Of a stretch of DNA of 64,000 nucleotides, positions 21,895-30,071 are shown one piece after another. Under the pieces are notes generated by a model, which was not told the origin of the DNA, did no database searches, and saw only the letters and a list, made by a program, of their open reading frames with translations. Each line of letters begins with the position of its first letter. The stretch's first letter is position 1. This DNA is from an uncultured Eubacteriales bacterium (lineage in GTDB: Bacteria; Bacillota; Clostridia; Christensenellales; UBA1242). Position numbers and translations under genes: made by a program. The stretch lies in contig CARJLX010000003.1 of assembly GCA_949001935.1 (NCBI GenBank), positions 1 through 64,000 of the forward strand, written 5' to 3'.

Positions 21895-23121
21895 CTAATT
21901 TATTCCAAGCTCGTCTAAAACCGCTTTGATTTCTTTCATCGCTCTATCCATCTGGTCTTTTGTATGTGTTGCTGTATAGCTTGTGCGAAGAAGGGCCATC
22001 CCTGGAGGAGTTGCTGGCGTGATAACTGGATTTACATAAACGCCACGCTCTAACAGCATTTTGCAGGCCATAAAGGCTTTTTCATCATCATAAGTATATA
22101 TAGGAATTATTGGTGTTGTGCTGTCTATAATTTTAACACCAAGTTTTTTAAGTCCTTCACGCATATAATTTGAAATATTTGCCAAAGCTTGAACACGCTC
22201 TGGTTCTCTTTCCAAAATTTTGAGTGCCTGCAAAGCACAAGCAACAGATGCTGGTGTTATGCTTGCAGAAAAAATGTATGGGCGAGAAGAATGTTTAACA
22301 AAATCTATAACCTTTTGACTTGCGGCCATATAACCACCTAAAGATGCAAGTGATTTAGAAAAAGTACCCATAATTATATCAACTTGATTTTCAAGATTAA
22401 AGTGTTCAGCCGTACCCCGTCCATGCTTGCCTAAAACACCAAGTCCATGGGCGTCATCCACCATAACGCGGGCATTATATTTATTGGCAAGTTTTACAAT
22501 TTCTGGCAACTTGCAGATCTCTCCACTCATAGAAAATACACCATCTGTCACAATCAAAATTCCACTTTCTTTTGGAACAGTTTGCATTTTTCTTTCAAGG
22601 TCTTGCATATCGCTATGGTTATATCTTATCATTTTACCATATGAAAGTTTGCATCCATCATAAATAGAAGCATGATTTTCTTTATCACACAAAATATAGT
22701 CATTTCTGCCAACTATCGCACTGATTATTCCAAGATTACTTTGAAATCCTGTTGAAAAAGTCATAACTGCTTCTTTGTGAAGAAAGTTAGCAAGTTCTTG
22801 TTCAAGCTTTACATGAATATCAAGCGTTCCATTCAAAAATCTTGAACCTGAACATCCACTTCCATATTTCTCAAGAGCCTCAACGCCTGCCTTTATTACT
22901 TCTGGATGAGAAGTTAAGCCAAGATAGTTGTTTGAGCCTATCATAATAGTTTCTCTACCTTCCATTTCCACCACTGTATCTTGACCTGTTGTCAATTTAT
23001 GAAAATATGGATAAATCCCAGCCTCTTTAGCTTTATCATAAATATGTTCACCTTCGGTTTTATCAAATAAATCCTTTCTCCCTTCAGGATTCTCTCTTTT
23101 AATATATTCTAAAACACCCAT
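21895..23121 (-). CDS. PLP-dependent alpha-oxoamine synthase, serine-palmitoyltransferase-like
   Basis: 408 residues from the ATG at 23121, preceded by AAGGAG at six bases; the open frame extends six codons further. Fold-type I PLP enzyme of the KBL/BioF/HemA/SPT family: YLGLTSHPEVI, YGSGCSGSRFLNGT, STGFQSN, D-H motif DKENHASIYD, VDDAHGLGVLG, and the PLP lysine in GTFSKSLASLGG. The N-terminal AGIYPYF and the FSASITPASVACAL stretch resemble bacterial serine palmitoyltransferases as I remember them (Bacteroides type), more than glycine C-acetyltransferase. It would condense an amino acid with an acyl-CoA or acyl-ACP. The reductase gene overlaps the upstream reading frame and ends 11 bases before this ATG, so they form an operon. 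Substrate is inference. Confidence 0.85.
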   Translation of the reverse strand: MGVLEYIKRENPEGRKDLFDKTEGEHIYDKAKEAGIYPYFHKLTTGQDTVVEMEGRETIMIGSNNYLGLTSHPEVIKAGVEALEKYGSGCSGSRFLNGTLDIHVKLEQELANFLHKEAVMTFSTGFQSNLGIISAIVGRNDYILCDKENHASIYDGCKLSYGKMIRYNHSDMQDLERKMQTVPKESGILIVTDGVFSMSGEICKLPEIVKLANKYNARVMVDDAHGLGVLGKHGRGTAEHFNLENQVDIIMGTFSKSLASLGGYMAASQKVIDFVKHSSRPYIFSASITPASVACALQALKILEREPERVQALANISNYMREGLKKLGVKIIDSTTPIIPIYTYDDEKAFMACKMLLERGVYVNPVITPATPPGMALLRTSYTATHTKDQMDRAMKEIKAVLDELGIN

Positions 23122-23132
23122 TTTTCTCTCCT

Positions 23133-23906
23133 TTAACAATATAAAACTTTAATTAAATAGTCTAGCACTCTTATTGGCAACATTTTTTGTAAGAATATCA
23201 ACAATTTTAAAGAGCCAACGCATACTCTTACCTTTGGTTTCTTTTTGCATGCAAGTTTAACAATCTTTTTAGCAATGACCTCTGGACTCATTCCTTTGCG
23301 TTCGTACCTTTCTATCTTCTCAATAGATTTGTCTATTTTTTTATCATCGTTTTTTGCCTTTACTCTCGCATCAGTAAAACCTGTTTTAACATCTCCCGGA
23401 ACAACTAAAGAAACATAAACTTTATATGGTCTTAGTTCTGTTCTTGCAGTTCTTGCTAAGGCGTCAACACCTGCCTTGGAAGCCGAATAACAACTTTGAT
23501 ATGGCAAAGGGAAAACACTTGCAAGTGAAGACGTGTTTATTATATTCCCAAACCCCTGCTTTTTCATAATCCGTCCAACCAATGAAATATTAACTGCATA
23601 CGCTGTTAAGTTGGTCGACATCAAGGCTTGAATAACTTTTGGATCAGTGTTAACAAGTTCTCCGCTTATACCAAAGCCTGCATTATTGCAAAATATATCA
23701 ATCCTGCCCTCCTTATCAAAAATCTCATTTAATATTTCTTCCATTCGTTTTGCATCATTAACATCAGCACTGTAATTTACAAAATTCTCATCGCTATACT
23801 CGCCTTTAGAGATACCATAAACCTTAAATCCTGTTCGTAAAAACAACCTTGCTGTTGCAAGCCCTATACCACTGCTTGCACCCGTGATAACTACAACCTT
23901 TTCCAT
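23133..23906 (-). CDS. short-chain dehydrogenase/reductase, possible 3-ketosphinganine reductase
   Basis: 257 residues. Classical SDR: TGASSGIG cofactor loop at 8-15, NNAG, catalytic Ser in NTSSLAS, and YSASK (Tyr/Lys). The C-terminus carries a hydrophobic, basic stretch (KLLIFLQKMLPIRVLDYLIKVLY), suggesting membrane association. GAGGTG precedes the ATG. The gene directly upstream of an oxoamine synthase suggests it reduces the 3-keto product, as in sphingoid-base synthesis; this is inferred from context and not proven by motifs. Confidence 0.8.
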   Translation of the reverse strand: MEKVVVITGASSGIGLATARLFLRTGFKVYGISKGEYSDENFVNYSADVNDAKRMEEILNEIFDKEGRIDIFCNNAGFGISGELVNTDPKVIQALMSTNLTAYAVNISLVGRIMKKQGFGNIINTSSLASVFPLPYQSCYSASKAGVDALARTARTELRPYKVYVSLVVPGDVKTGFTDARVKAKNDDKKIDKSIEKIERYERKGMSPEVIAKKIVKLACKKKPKVRVCVGSLKLLIFLQKMLPIRVLDYLIKVLYC

Positions 23907-23988
23907 AAATCACCTCAAAAATACAGCACGATTATAGCACAATATAAAAATAATTCAAAATAAATAGGTATAAATTTATAAAATAATA

Positions 23989-24035
23989 TAAAAATCGCTA
24001 TTGCCATTTATTTATAAGCCTTATAGCGATTTTTG
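23989..24035 (-). terminator. hairpin, second of two AATCGCTAT palindromes
   Basis: AAAAATCGCTAT pairs with ATAGCGATTTTT across a 20-base loop. A similar palindrome lies 45 bases away (24068-24113). Both follow the YjbR gene and could act as tandem terminators. Confidence 0.65.
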
Positions 24036-24067
24036 TTGATTTATTTAGACAAGTACATTTTGACATG

Positions 24068-24113
24068 AAAAAATCGCTACATCCCTTTATTTCTAACGAG
24101 AATAGCGATTTTT
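24068..24113 (-). terminator. terminator of the YjbR operon
   Basis: AAAAAATCGCTA pairs with TAGCGATTTTTT with a 20-base loop, touching the stop codon of the YjbR gene. Confidence 0.7.
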
Positions 24114-24493
24114 TATAATGATTTTTTCTTTTTAAAATTTTTTGTGTTATTATAACTCATTTCTATCAAATCTTGCACAAGTTCATAAGATACACTACCA
24201 TCTAAAAGCAAGCTCAACCAATACTCTTTATTCATATGATAACCTGGTAAAACGCCCTTTGTCATTCTTAAAGAGCCGTTGATAACAGGATCTCCTTTTA
24301 TATTAATAACATCTACTTTATCATCACCTTCAAGCCCTAGCTGAGAGCGTTTTACATTCATAACGATAGCAAACCATTTACGGTTTTTTAAATGCCTAAA
24401 CACCGCAAACTCTGGATACTTTGACCAAAGATATTCTGGCTTAGAACCATATTTTTCTTGAATATAATTTATTATTTTTTCCTTTGTACTCAT
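24113..24493 (-). CDS. MmcQ/YjbR family protein
   Basis: 126 residues matching the YjbR/MmcQ fold (CyaY-like, double-wing DNA-binding type): the features are KYGSKPEYLWSKYPEFAVFRH, RKWFAIVMNV, LKGDP-like INIKGDPVI and GVLPGYHMNKEYWLSLLLDGS. Function is unknown in the family; DNA binding is suggested for some members. AAGGT lies before the ATG, and the gene starts 9 bases after the stop of the secreted Cys-cluster protein, so they are probably cotranscribed. Confidence 0.88.
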   Translation of the reverse strand: MSTKEKIINYIQEKYGSKPEYLWSKYPEFAVFRHLKNRKWFAIVMNVKRSQLGLEGDDKVDVINIKGDPVINGSLRMTKGVLPGYHMNKEYWLSLLLDGSVSYELVQDLIEMSYNNTKNFKKKKSL

Positions 24494-24502
24494 AATTTTA
24501 CC

Positions 24503-25237
24503 TTAGAACTCTAATGATTTTACTAAAGTTTTTATTATATTGTCTTCAGTTTGATTAATAACTGTGTTTGGCTTTTCCTTATTTTCCTTATTAATAGACG
24601 GCAAACTTTCCGCTACTGCTACATCTTCAATTACGCCCACTTCTTTAATTTTTAAATCTTGATTTGTAAGTGAACTTTCTTGACCTTTATCCGCTTCGCA
24701 ATCTTTGCAAGACTCGCAGTCCTCACAGGAATCATTACCTGTCATAGTTTGTTGTAAAGTTTCACGAATTTCAAACTCGCCTTCTCCTACAGGAAGAGAT
24801 ACCATAAACTCATAAAGCTTATCCATATTGCGAGGAACATCTACATAAAAACATCTACCGTCATAAACTCCTTCGTTGCCACGGATCACATTAAAACCAT
24901 ACATGTCTTTTGTTAAATTTATTAAAAGTTCGTCAAAAGGAAGTTCATTCACAGACAATGTCTCGTCAAAAACAAATCTAATCCAAATTCCCTCTTGGAT
25001 AGCTTTCATGGTTTCATCATGCAAACTAACACCATATGCTGGCATAGGCCTACAATCTTCCAATAAACTCGAAAAAATTTCATCAAACTTTTCAGCATCT
25101 TCTTTTGTCATAATAATTTCATGACCATTTTTATACGCACCAAACATAACTTCCTCACTCAATTTTTCTGGCATAGAACAAACCTGAGAAGTAAACATCA
25201 TTGCAATTGCAGTAAAAATAAAAAATAATTTCAACAT
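24503..25237 (-). CDS. secreted protein with a cysteine cluster, unknown function
   Basis: 244 residues. Residues 1-21 look like a signal peptide (LKLFFIFTAIAMMFTSQVCS); no clear lipobox. The middle has no family I recognise. Around residues 170-190 is DSCEDCESCKDCE, five cysteines in CxxC-type spacing, which could bind metal or form disulfides. GAGGTG precedes the ATG. First gene of a likely two-gene unit with YjbR. Confidence 0.7.
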   Translation of the reverse strand: MLKLFFIFTAIAMMFTSQVCSMPEKLSEEVMFGAYKNGHEIIMTKEDAEKFDEIFSSLLEDCRPMPAYGVSLHDETMKAIQEGIWIRFVFDETLSVNELPFDELLINLTKDMYGFNVIRGNEGVYDGRCFYVDVPRNMDKLYEFMVSLPVGEGEFEIRETLQQTMTGNDSCEDCESCKDCEADKGQESSLTNQDLKIKEVGVIEDVAVAESLPSINKENKEKPNTVINQTEDNIIKTLVKSLEF

Positions 25238-25284
25238 TTCACACCTCTAATTTTTAGTTTGCGAAATGATTTTACTTTTATACC

Positions 25285-25572
25285 TTATTTTTTACGGGCT
25301 TTTCTCATTGCATCAGTTAAAAACCAGTTATCTCTTATTTTGCCTAATAAGTTCAACTTAAATTTATATGGCCTCCCCTCTTTTTTGCATGTCCTACAAA
25401 CATATCTTTCTCCTCTGGTTAAAAATATTGATTGATATGCTGCATTAAACGCAATACTTTTTGTAAGTTCGGTCTTATCAGCCAACTCTTCCGGAACTAA
25501 ATAATCCGTGCATCCTGGATTAGGACATTTAAATTGGGTTTTTCTTATACCTGGCTTAGAAAATATACTCAT
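25285..25572 (-). CDS. small zinc-ribbon protein, unknown function
   Basis: 95 residues with two cysteine pairs, FKCPNPGC (about 14-21) and YVCRTCKKEG (about 58-67), the layout of a zinc ribbon. The rest is basic. GAGGTG precedes the ATG. No family recognised. The 48-base gap to the secreted protein gene and same orientation suggest linkage. Confidence 0.7.
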   Translation of the reverse strand: MSIFSKPGIRKTQFKCPNPGCTDYLVPEELADKTELTKSIAFNAAYQSIFLTRGERYVCRTCKKEGRPYKFKLNLLGKIRDNWFLTDAMRKARKK

Positions 25573-25640
25573 GTTTCACCTCAAAATTATATATTTATTG
25601 TATCACAAAAACAAACTTTTATCAAATAAAAAAAGGAAGA

Positions 25641-27047
25641 TTAATTTTCTTCCACTTTTTTAGGTTTTCTTGTTTCAAGAGTTTTACCTATCAATTGATA
25701 ATCTCCGCCACCCTTTGCAACACGATACATATAATAATTATCATCACTTTTTTCTTCGCTATTTTCTTCGTCATCGCCTTCAAGTTCAACATCCTCAAGT
25801 TTTGCAAAGAAATATAAATAATTTCCATCAAAACCATATTGTCCAGATTGCAAATCTGTCATAGTAACAATTGTTTGAGCCTCAACCAAACCACTTTCAT
25901 GACTTGGAAGCACTGAAATTCTTGAAATAGAAGTTGCGTTTGAATAATAAACATATTCTTCATCTACAAACAAAATATCTGTATAATCGCTAGATTTTAA
26001 CAAAGCGGTTGGAGTTGAAGCGCCCTTTCTTACATACATAAGATTTTTACTTGAGCCACCTACATAAAGATATCCCTCACCAGCTCCATCTTTAATAAGT
26101 TTAAGTCCAGAGATTGAATTGTTATAAACGAAGATTTTTTGTCCATTGTCAAATAATTCGTCCTTTTCAATTCCCTCAACATTTCTTATATAAGTGCAAA
26201 GTGAATTTTCGCTTGATGTGTAGAAAACATCATCTCTAACTTTATCTACAAGGTTTATAGTTTTTCCATTATTGTTGTAATTAACCTTGTTTTCTCCAGA
26301 ATAATCAATTCCATAAACCAAGGTTTGAGTTTGTGTATTAACTTCTTCACTTGTTGTATAAATAACTTTATCTAAACTGCCATCTTTCTTTACATCTGCA
26401 AACACAGCAGTTAAAACTTCTTCTGCAATAATTTTTGCTTTTCCAACACTATTGCCAAGTTTAATTGAAATAACTTGTCCAGAGAATTTAGAACTCTCTG
26501 TGTATGCACCAGTATAGCAAATCCAATAATAACCATTTTCAGCATCACCAACAGGGGCAAACTTACCACTTGAAAAATATTCTGTAGTATAAAGTTCTTT
26601 TAAACCATCACCATTAAGTTTGCATCTCCAAAGAGTTATAAGAGAATAGTTGTTTTCAAGAGAACTATTTTGATGAGTGTTCATTGAAGTAAAGTAAATA
26701 TAATCTCCTAAAACAAACATATCTTGATTTTGGAAACCTGTCACCTTGCCAGCAACCTTTTCTACTAAACTTGGACTAAAATCCTTTCCCTCTGCTTTAA
26801 CATTGCTATTATCAATTCTTGCTAGATAAGACACATTACTATTTGTTTTGTAATCAAATTCTGTCGAACTAGAATAAGGAGTATAAGCATTTGCAAAGTA
26901 TGTGTATCCTCCAACAGTGACAGCACTTCCGCCATAATATAAAATATCCTTGCTTTCATTGTTAACATTGCTCACAGTTGCACAACCTGTCAACAAAATC
27001 GCAAAACCAAATATAAAAGTAAAAATTTTTAAAAGATGTTTTTTCAT
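25641..27047 (-). CDS. lipoprotein with beta-propeller-like repeats
   Basis: 468 residues from the ATG at 27047 behind GGAG; the open frame starts five codons earlier at a TTG inside that site. Signal peptide ends in lipobox LLTGC (Cys about 22). The rest repeats short blocks of the type YYG/YVYYSN/GNYLYFFAK every 40-60 residues, resembling DUF5050-type beta-propellers. It ends in an acidic stretch (LEGDDEENSEEKSDD) and a basic tail. Probably anchored on the outer face of the membrane; role unknown. Confidence 0.8.
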   Translation of the reverse strand: MKKHLLKIFTFIFGFAILLTGCATVSNVNNESKDILYYGGSAVTVGGYTYFANAYTPYSSSTEFDYKTNSNVSYLARIDNSNVKAEGKDFSPSLVEKVAGKVTGFQNQDMFVLGDYIYFTSMNTHQNSSLENNYSLITLWRCKLNGDGLKELYTTEYFSSGKFAPVGDAENGYYWICYTGAYTESSKFSGQVISIKLGNSVGKAKIIAEEVLTAVFADVKKDGSLDKVIYTTSEEVNTQTQTLVYGIDYSGENKVNYNNNGKTINLVDKVRDDVFYTSSENSLCTYIRNVEGIEKDELFDNGQKIFVYNNSISGLKLIKDGAGEGYLYVGGSSKNLMYVRKGASTPTALLKSSDYTDILFVDEEYVYYSNATSISRISVLPSHESGLVEAQTIVTMTDLQSGQYGFDGNYLYFFAKLEDVELEGDDEENSEEKSDDNYYMYRVAKGGGDYQLIGKTLETRKPKKVEEN

Positions 27048-27173
27048 ATTTTCTCCTACCAAAGTCTGTGATAAAGGCTTTTAAACGCAAATATATTGTA
27101 TTCTACAACAAAAAGCCTTCATTTGTCAATCTTTATTAATTATAATTAACAAATTTTAATCGTTTAAAACCTT

Positions 27174-27878
27174 TTAATCCTCATATATTAAAGTTAATTT
27201 GTTGTCAACCAAATCACAAGAAGTTAAATAATAATTAATATTTTTTTTGATAAATGCAAGTGTTGCTCTTTTATAGCCATGCAAATGCCCAAACACAACA
27301 TCATCAACCTTATACTTCTCTAAAAGTAAAGAATATTCACTGTCTTCGCGTTTAAAATTTACAGGGGGGTAATGCATCATGCAGATAAGCCTGTCGCTTT
27401 CATCACTTCTCAACTTATCTCCAGCCTGCAATGTAAGTTCAAGCCTTATTGCTTCACGATTAAAAATCTTTAAATTTTCAGGCGTCATTTCGCTATTGTT
27501 TTCGGGCACCTGCCAACCACGAGTTCCGCATATAATAACTTTCCCAAATCTTATCGCATCATTTTGAATTGCATAGAAGCCTTTAGGTAAAAAATCTCTT
27601 ACCGCCGAAATTGATTTCCACCAATAGTCATGATTTCCGCGAATAATTATCTTTTTCCCCGGCAAGTTTTCTAATAATTGAAAATCCTTTTTTGTGTCAG
27701 CCAAATTCATAGCCCACGAAAAATCTCCAGCAAGTAAAACAAGGTCGTTTTCCCCCACCTTATCCTGCCAGTCTAAAAAAACTTTGTTTAAATACCCCTC
27801 CCATGCAGGACCAAATATATCCATAGGCTTAGGATTGTTCAAAGACAAATGTAAATCGCTAATCGCAAAGACTTTCAT
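27174..27878 (-). CDS. metallophosphoesterase
   Basis: 234 residues from the ATG at 27878. Calcineurin-like metal ligands are all present: DLHLS (I), GDFSWAM (II), RGNHDYWW (III), MMHYPP (IV) and GHLHG (V). Start chosen because the ATG overlaps the yqeY stop as TAATG, with GGCAGGGG upstream; the longer open frame is inside yqeY. The family hydrolyses phosphomonoesters or cyclic nucleotides; substrate unknown. Confidence 0.92.
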   Translation of the reverse strand: MKVFAISDLHLSLNNPKPMDIFGPAWEGYLNKVFLDWQDKVGENDLVLLAGDFSWAMNLADTKKDFQLLENLPGKKIIIRGNHDYWWKSISAVRDFLPKGFYAIQNDAIRFGKVIICGTRGWQVPENNSEMTPENLKIFNREAIRLELTLQAGDKLRSDESDRLICMMHYPPVNFKREDSEYSLLLEKYKVDDVVFGHLHGYKRATLAFIKKNINYYLTSCDLVDNKLTLIYED

Positions 27879-28300
27879 TACCCCTGCCTTAAAACCTCTT
27901 GAACAACGCGCATGTCGCATTGACCATTATAATTTGCCTTAAAATATTTCATAACCGCTGGAATGCTTTTATCGTCAAGCTCTGCAATAATAGAAGCAAT
28001 CTCTTCTCTTGAAAGCATTTTAGGAAGATATTTTTCTATAATTAAAATTTGTTTTTCAATTGTATCAACCTGAACCTGATTTCCTACCTTAGCATAATTT
28101 TCTTTTTCATCACAAAGCTCTTTAATTGCCTTTTGCAAAATATTGGAAGAATCAGCATCAGTCAACTCTTCACCTTTTTCTCTTTTTCTAATCTCTTCAA
28201 GCTTAAGTTTATTCATAACAACACTATAAATACTTCTAGCAATAACATCTTTATCTTTCATTGCTTGAACATTAGCTTTTTTAATATCATCAAAAATCAT
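27878..28300 (-). CDS. yqeY: GatB/YqeY domain protein
   Basis: 140 residues, the normal length for YqeY: helical N-terminal half (DIKKANVQAMKDKDVIARSIYSVV, YSVVMNKLKLEEIRKRE) and the C-terminal GatB/YqeY domain (EKYLPKMLSREEIASII, MKYFKANYNGQCDMRVVQEVL). The family is related to the tRNA-binding tail of GatB; the free-standing protein's role is unclear. Stop codon overlaps the phosphoesterase start. Confidence 0.92.
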   Translation of the reverse strand: MIFDDIKKANVQAMKDKDVIARSIYSVVMNKLKLEEIRKREKGEELTDADSSNILQKAIKELCDEKENYAKVGNQVQVDTIEKQILIIEKYLPKMLSREEIASIIAELDDKSIPAVMKYFKANYNGQCDMRVVQEVLRQG

Positions 28301-28387
28301 AATTAACTCCTTCCTTTATATTTTAATATATAAATAAAAAATTGTAAAACAAAATCACAAAAAACACAAAAGTTCTCAAAACCACTA

Positions 28388-28416
28388 TTGACTTTTGCTA
28401 AATAATATTTTATAAT
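28388..28416 (+). promoter_or_regulatory. promoter of the 137-residue unknown gene
   Basis: TTGACT (28388-28393), 17-base spacer, TATAAT (28411-28416), then GAGGAG and ATG. Confidence 0.75.
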
Positions 28417-28432
28417 AAGCGAGGAGAAACAA

Positions 28433-28846
28433 ATGAGCAAAAAAGTTTATGATCTTAAAGAATTGTCTATAGTAATCCTTGCAAAAATGACTTTTATTAA
28501 ACAACCAACTTGCTATAAATGCGGAAAATATGAATCAAAATCTATACCTGGTGCTTTTTTTGCTGAAAAAATACCATCTACTGATAGAAATGTTTATAGA
28601 CTTGTAACAAAAAATAAATACTATGACGACAGCCCTGAAGATAATCTTCGCAAAGGATCACAATTTATAATTAAAGAATATGACGCTGGTGTTGTTTTCG
28701 AACTACCAATATTAACAACAGGCAAATCCAACATGTCTGTGGCGCAATTAAGAAAAATTGAACGCGTTTGGGCACAAAAAGGGTGTATAACCTTTAATGG
28801 AATAGTGGACGAAAATAAGAATCTTCTTAAACATGAACAAGAATAA
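28433..28846 (+). CDS. unknown protein (137 aa)
   Basis: Strong ribosome site GAGGAG 8 bases before the ATG. Contains one CxxC pair (PTCYKCGKYES) and a KFILTTGKSNMSVAQLRKIERVW-like helix. No signal peptide or membrane helix. I do not recognise a family. It is a solitary plus-strand gene between minus-strand blocks with its own promoter. Confidence 0.7.
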   Translation: MSKKVYDLKELSIVILAKMTFIKQPTCYKCGKYESKSIPGAFFAEKIPSTDRNVYRLVTKNKYYDDSPEDNLRKGSQFIIKEYDAGVVFELPILTTGKSNMSVAQLRKIERVWAQKGCITFNGIVDENKNLLKHEQE

Positions 28847-28939
28847 AATAAATAGAAAAATTTTAAGTAAAGATGTTAAATCAGAAAATTTAAACTTCTC
28901 CTTAAAACAATAAAACCCACAAAAATATTTAAAAAATCA

Positions 28940-28968
28940 TTGACAAATTAAAACAAAATAAATATAAT
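28940..28968 (+). promoter_or_regulatory. consensus promoter of the tRNA-Met gene
   Basis: TTGACA (28940-28945), 17-base spacer, TATAAT (28963-28968): a perfect consensus promoter. The start near 28974 coincides with the first base of a 9-base leader arm that can pair with the trailer. Confidence 0.85.
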
Positions 28969-28987
28969 AAGAGAGTGATTTTAATAT

Positions 28988-29064
28988 GGCAGCTTAGCTC
29001 AGCTGGCTAGAGCGCACGATTCATACTCGTGAGGTCACTGGTTCGATCCCAGTAGCTGCTACCA
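28988..29064 (+). tRNA. tRNA with CAT anticodon (tRNA-Met, elongator type)
   Basis: 77 bases with encoded CCA. Acceptor GGCAGCT/AGCTGCT (G1-U72 wobble), D loop AGCTGGCTA, anticodon stem CACGA/TCGTG with loop TTCATAC, T loop TTCGATC. The closed acceptor and lack of three G-C pairs argue against the initiator; a lysidine-modified tRNA-Ile remains possible for a CAT anticodon. Flanking AGTGATTTT (28974-28982) and AAAATCACT (29066-29074) are perfect complements, followed by a T run. Confidence 0.95.
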
Positions 29065-29090
29065 AAAAATCACTTTTTTATTGGTTGTAA
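29065..29090 (+). terminator. tRNA-Met trailer/terminator formed with the leader
   Basis: AAAATCACT followed by TTTTTT; the complementary arm is the transcript leader 28974-28982, so the whole tRNA would be enclosed in a long stem ending in a U tract. Confidence 0.55.
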
Positions 29091-29120
29091 ATTTTATTAA
29101 GTCCAACAATTGAAATCTAT

Positions 29121-29154
29121 AAATGCTGTTATTATACTTTAACAGCATTTTTTG
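29121..29154 (+). terminator. intrinsic terminator
   Basis: AAATGCTGTTA pairs with TAACAGCATTT and is followed by a T run. Backs up termination after tRNA-Met; the stretch to 29456 otherwise holds only Spo0A-type boxes and the next promoter. Confidence 0.75.
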
Positions 29155-29180
29155 TTGTAAGTTTTTCAAAATATAAATCA

Positions 29181-29350
29181 TTGTCGAATATTTTAAAAAA
29201 ATCGACCTTTTTCAATCTTATTACTTATATTTCGACACAAATCCTTATTTTGCAAGCCTATTTACAATGATTTTTAATAGTAAGTAGCCATTTTTAGCAT
29301 GAATAGGCTCCTGCGATATTTTTTGTTGTATTTGTTTTTATTTTGTCGAA
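29181..29350. promoter_or_regulatory. three Spo0A-type boxes (TGTCGAA)
   Basis: Exact TGTCGAA heptamers at 29182-29188 (plus), 29231-29237 (minus, TTCGACA) and 29344-29350 (plus). TGTCGAA is the core of the Spo0A box. They lie 107-275 bases before a gene for a Spo0A DNA-binding-domain protein. A TTTACT-17-TATAAT promoter follows at 29405-29433. Confidence 0.7.
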
Positions 29351-29456
29351 TTTTGTAAAATATTAAATTAATTTAAATATATTTTTAAAATATTAAAAAT
29401 TTGCTTTACTTTTTCTTTTTTATCTTTTATAATTAAAAAACAAAAGGAGAAAATCA

Positions 29457-29921
29457 ATGAAACAATCAACTAGACTTATCGAAACTGAAGTATCTAACAC
29501 ACTACTTGCTGCAGGATTACACGCAAACCATTCTGGTTTTTTATATCTAAAGGATTCTATCATCCTTGTTTTGAAATATCCATACATGCAACATCAATTA
29601 ACAAAGAAGCTTTATCCAGAAGTTGCAAAAATACATAAAGTTTCTTCTGCAATAGTAGAACGTAGCATGCGACACACCATAAATAGCGCATCTAAAAATG
29701 GCGGCATTTATAATATAAACTATATGCTTAATGCACAATATTTTAATGAAAAAGAAAGACCTTGTAATGGCTGCTTCATTGCATTGATTGTTGAAATTGT
29801 TAGAAAAAATTTGTATGAATTGATAGCAAGCTTGGAAGAACAACACACTCCAGATAAATTATCTTTAGCTAAAGAAATTGAAGAGGTGATCGGCTCTTTC
29901 ACCAATAATGATATTGCTTAA
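29457..29921 (+). CDS. stand-alone Spo0A C-terminal-domain protein
   Basis: 154 residues. Residues about 8-85 match the Spo0A effector domain: LLAAGLHANHSGFLYLKDSI, LTKKLYPEVAKIHKVSSAIVERSMRHTINSA, i.e. the GIPAHIKGYxYLREAI ... KLYPxIAxxxxTTxSRVERAIRHAIE pattern. The phosphoacceptor receiver domain is absent, so DNA binding cannot be switched by phosphorelay directly. The C-terminal half has a CNGC pair and an acidic helix. AAAGGAG precedes the ATG. Could modulate sporulation genes or compete with Spo0A; function is inference. Confidence 0.85.
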   Translation: MKQSTRLIETEVSNTLLAAGLHANHSGFLYLKDSIILVLKYPYMQHQLTKKLYPEVAKIHKVSSAIVERSMRHTINSASKNGGIYNINYMLNAQYFNEKERPCNGCFIALIVEIVRKNLYELIASLEEQHTPDKLSLAKEIEEVIGSFTNNDIA

Positions 29922-30027
29922 AATTCTAAGTTTATTAAAAATATTAGATTTTACGATATATTGGTTATGTTTTAATATCTTTATTTAAAGCGTTCAAATA
30001 TAATTATCTTGTTTACAAAATTAAAAC

Positions 30028-30064
30028 AATAAAAAAGCAGGCTTATTTCAAAGCCTACTTTTTT
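30028..30064. terminator. terminator shared by the Spo0A-C-like gene and rubrerythrin
   Basis: AAAAAAGCAGGCTT pairs with AAGCCTaCTTTTTT (one mismatch); A and T runs on both sides fit bidirectional use between convergent genes. Confidence 0.75.
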
Positions 30065-30071
30065 AATTTAT

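Noticed and set aside
23989..24113. The AATCGCTA palindrome pair as a transposon end pair
   Set aside because: No coding sequence lies between them and both behave as simple terminators.
27362..27368. G6 run in the metallophosphoesterase gene as a phase-variable tract
   Set aside because: Six bases is below the length that slips readily, and it lies in normal coding sequence with intact frame.
28988..29064. Initiator tRNA
   Set aside because: Acceptor is fully paired and the anticodon stem lacks the three G-C pairs typical of initiator tRNA-Met.
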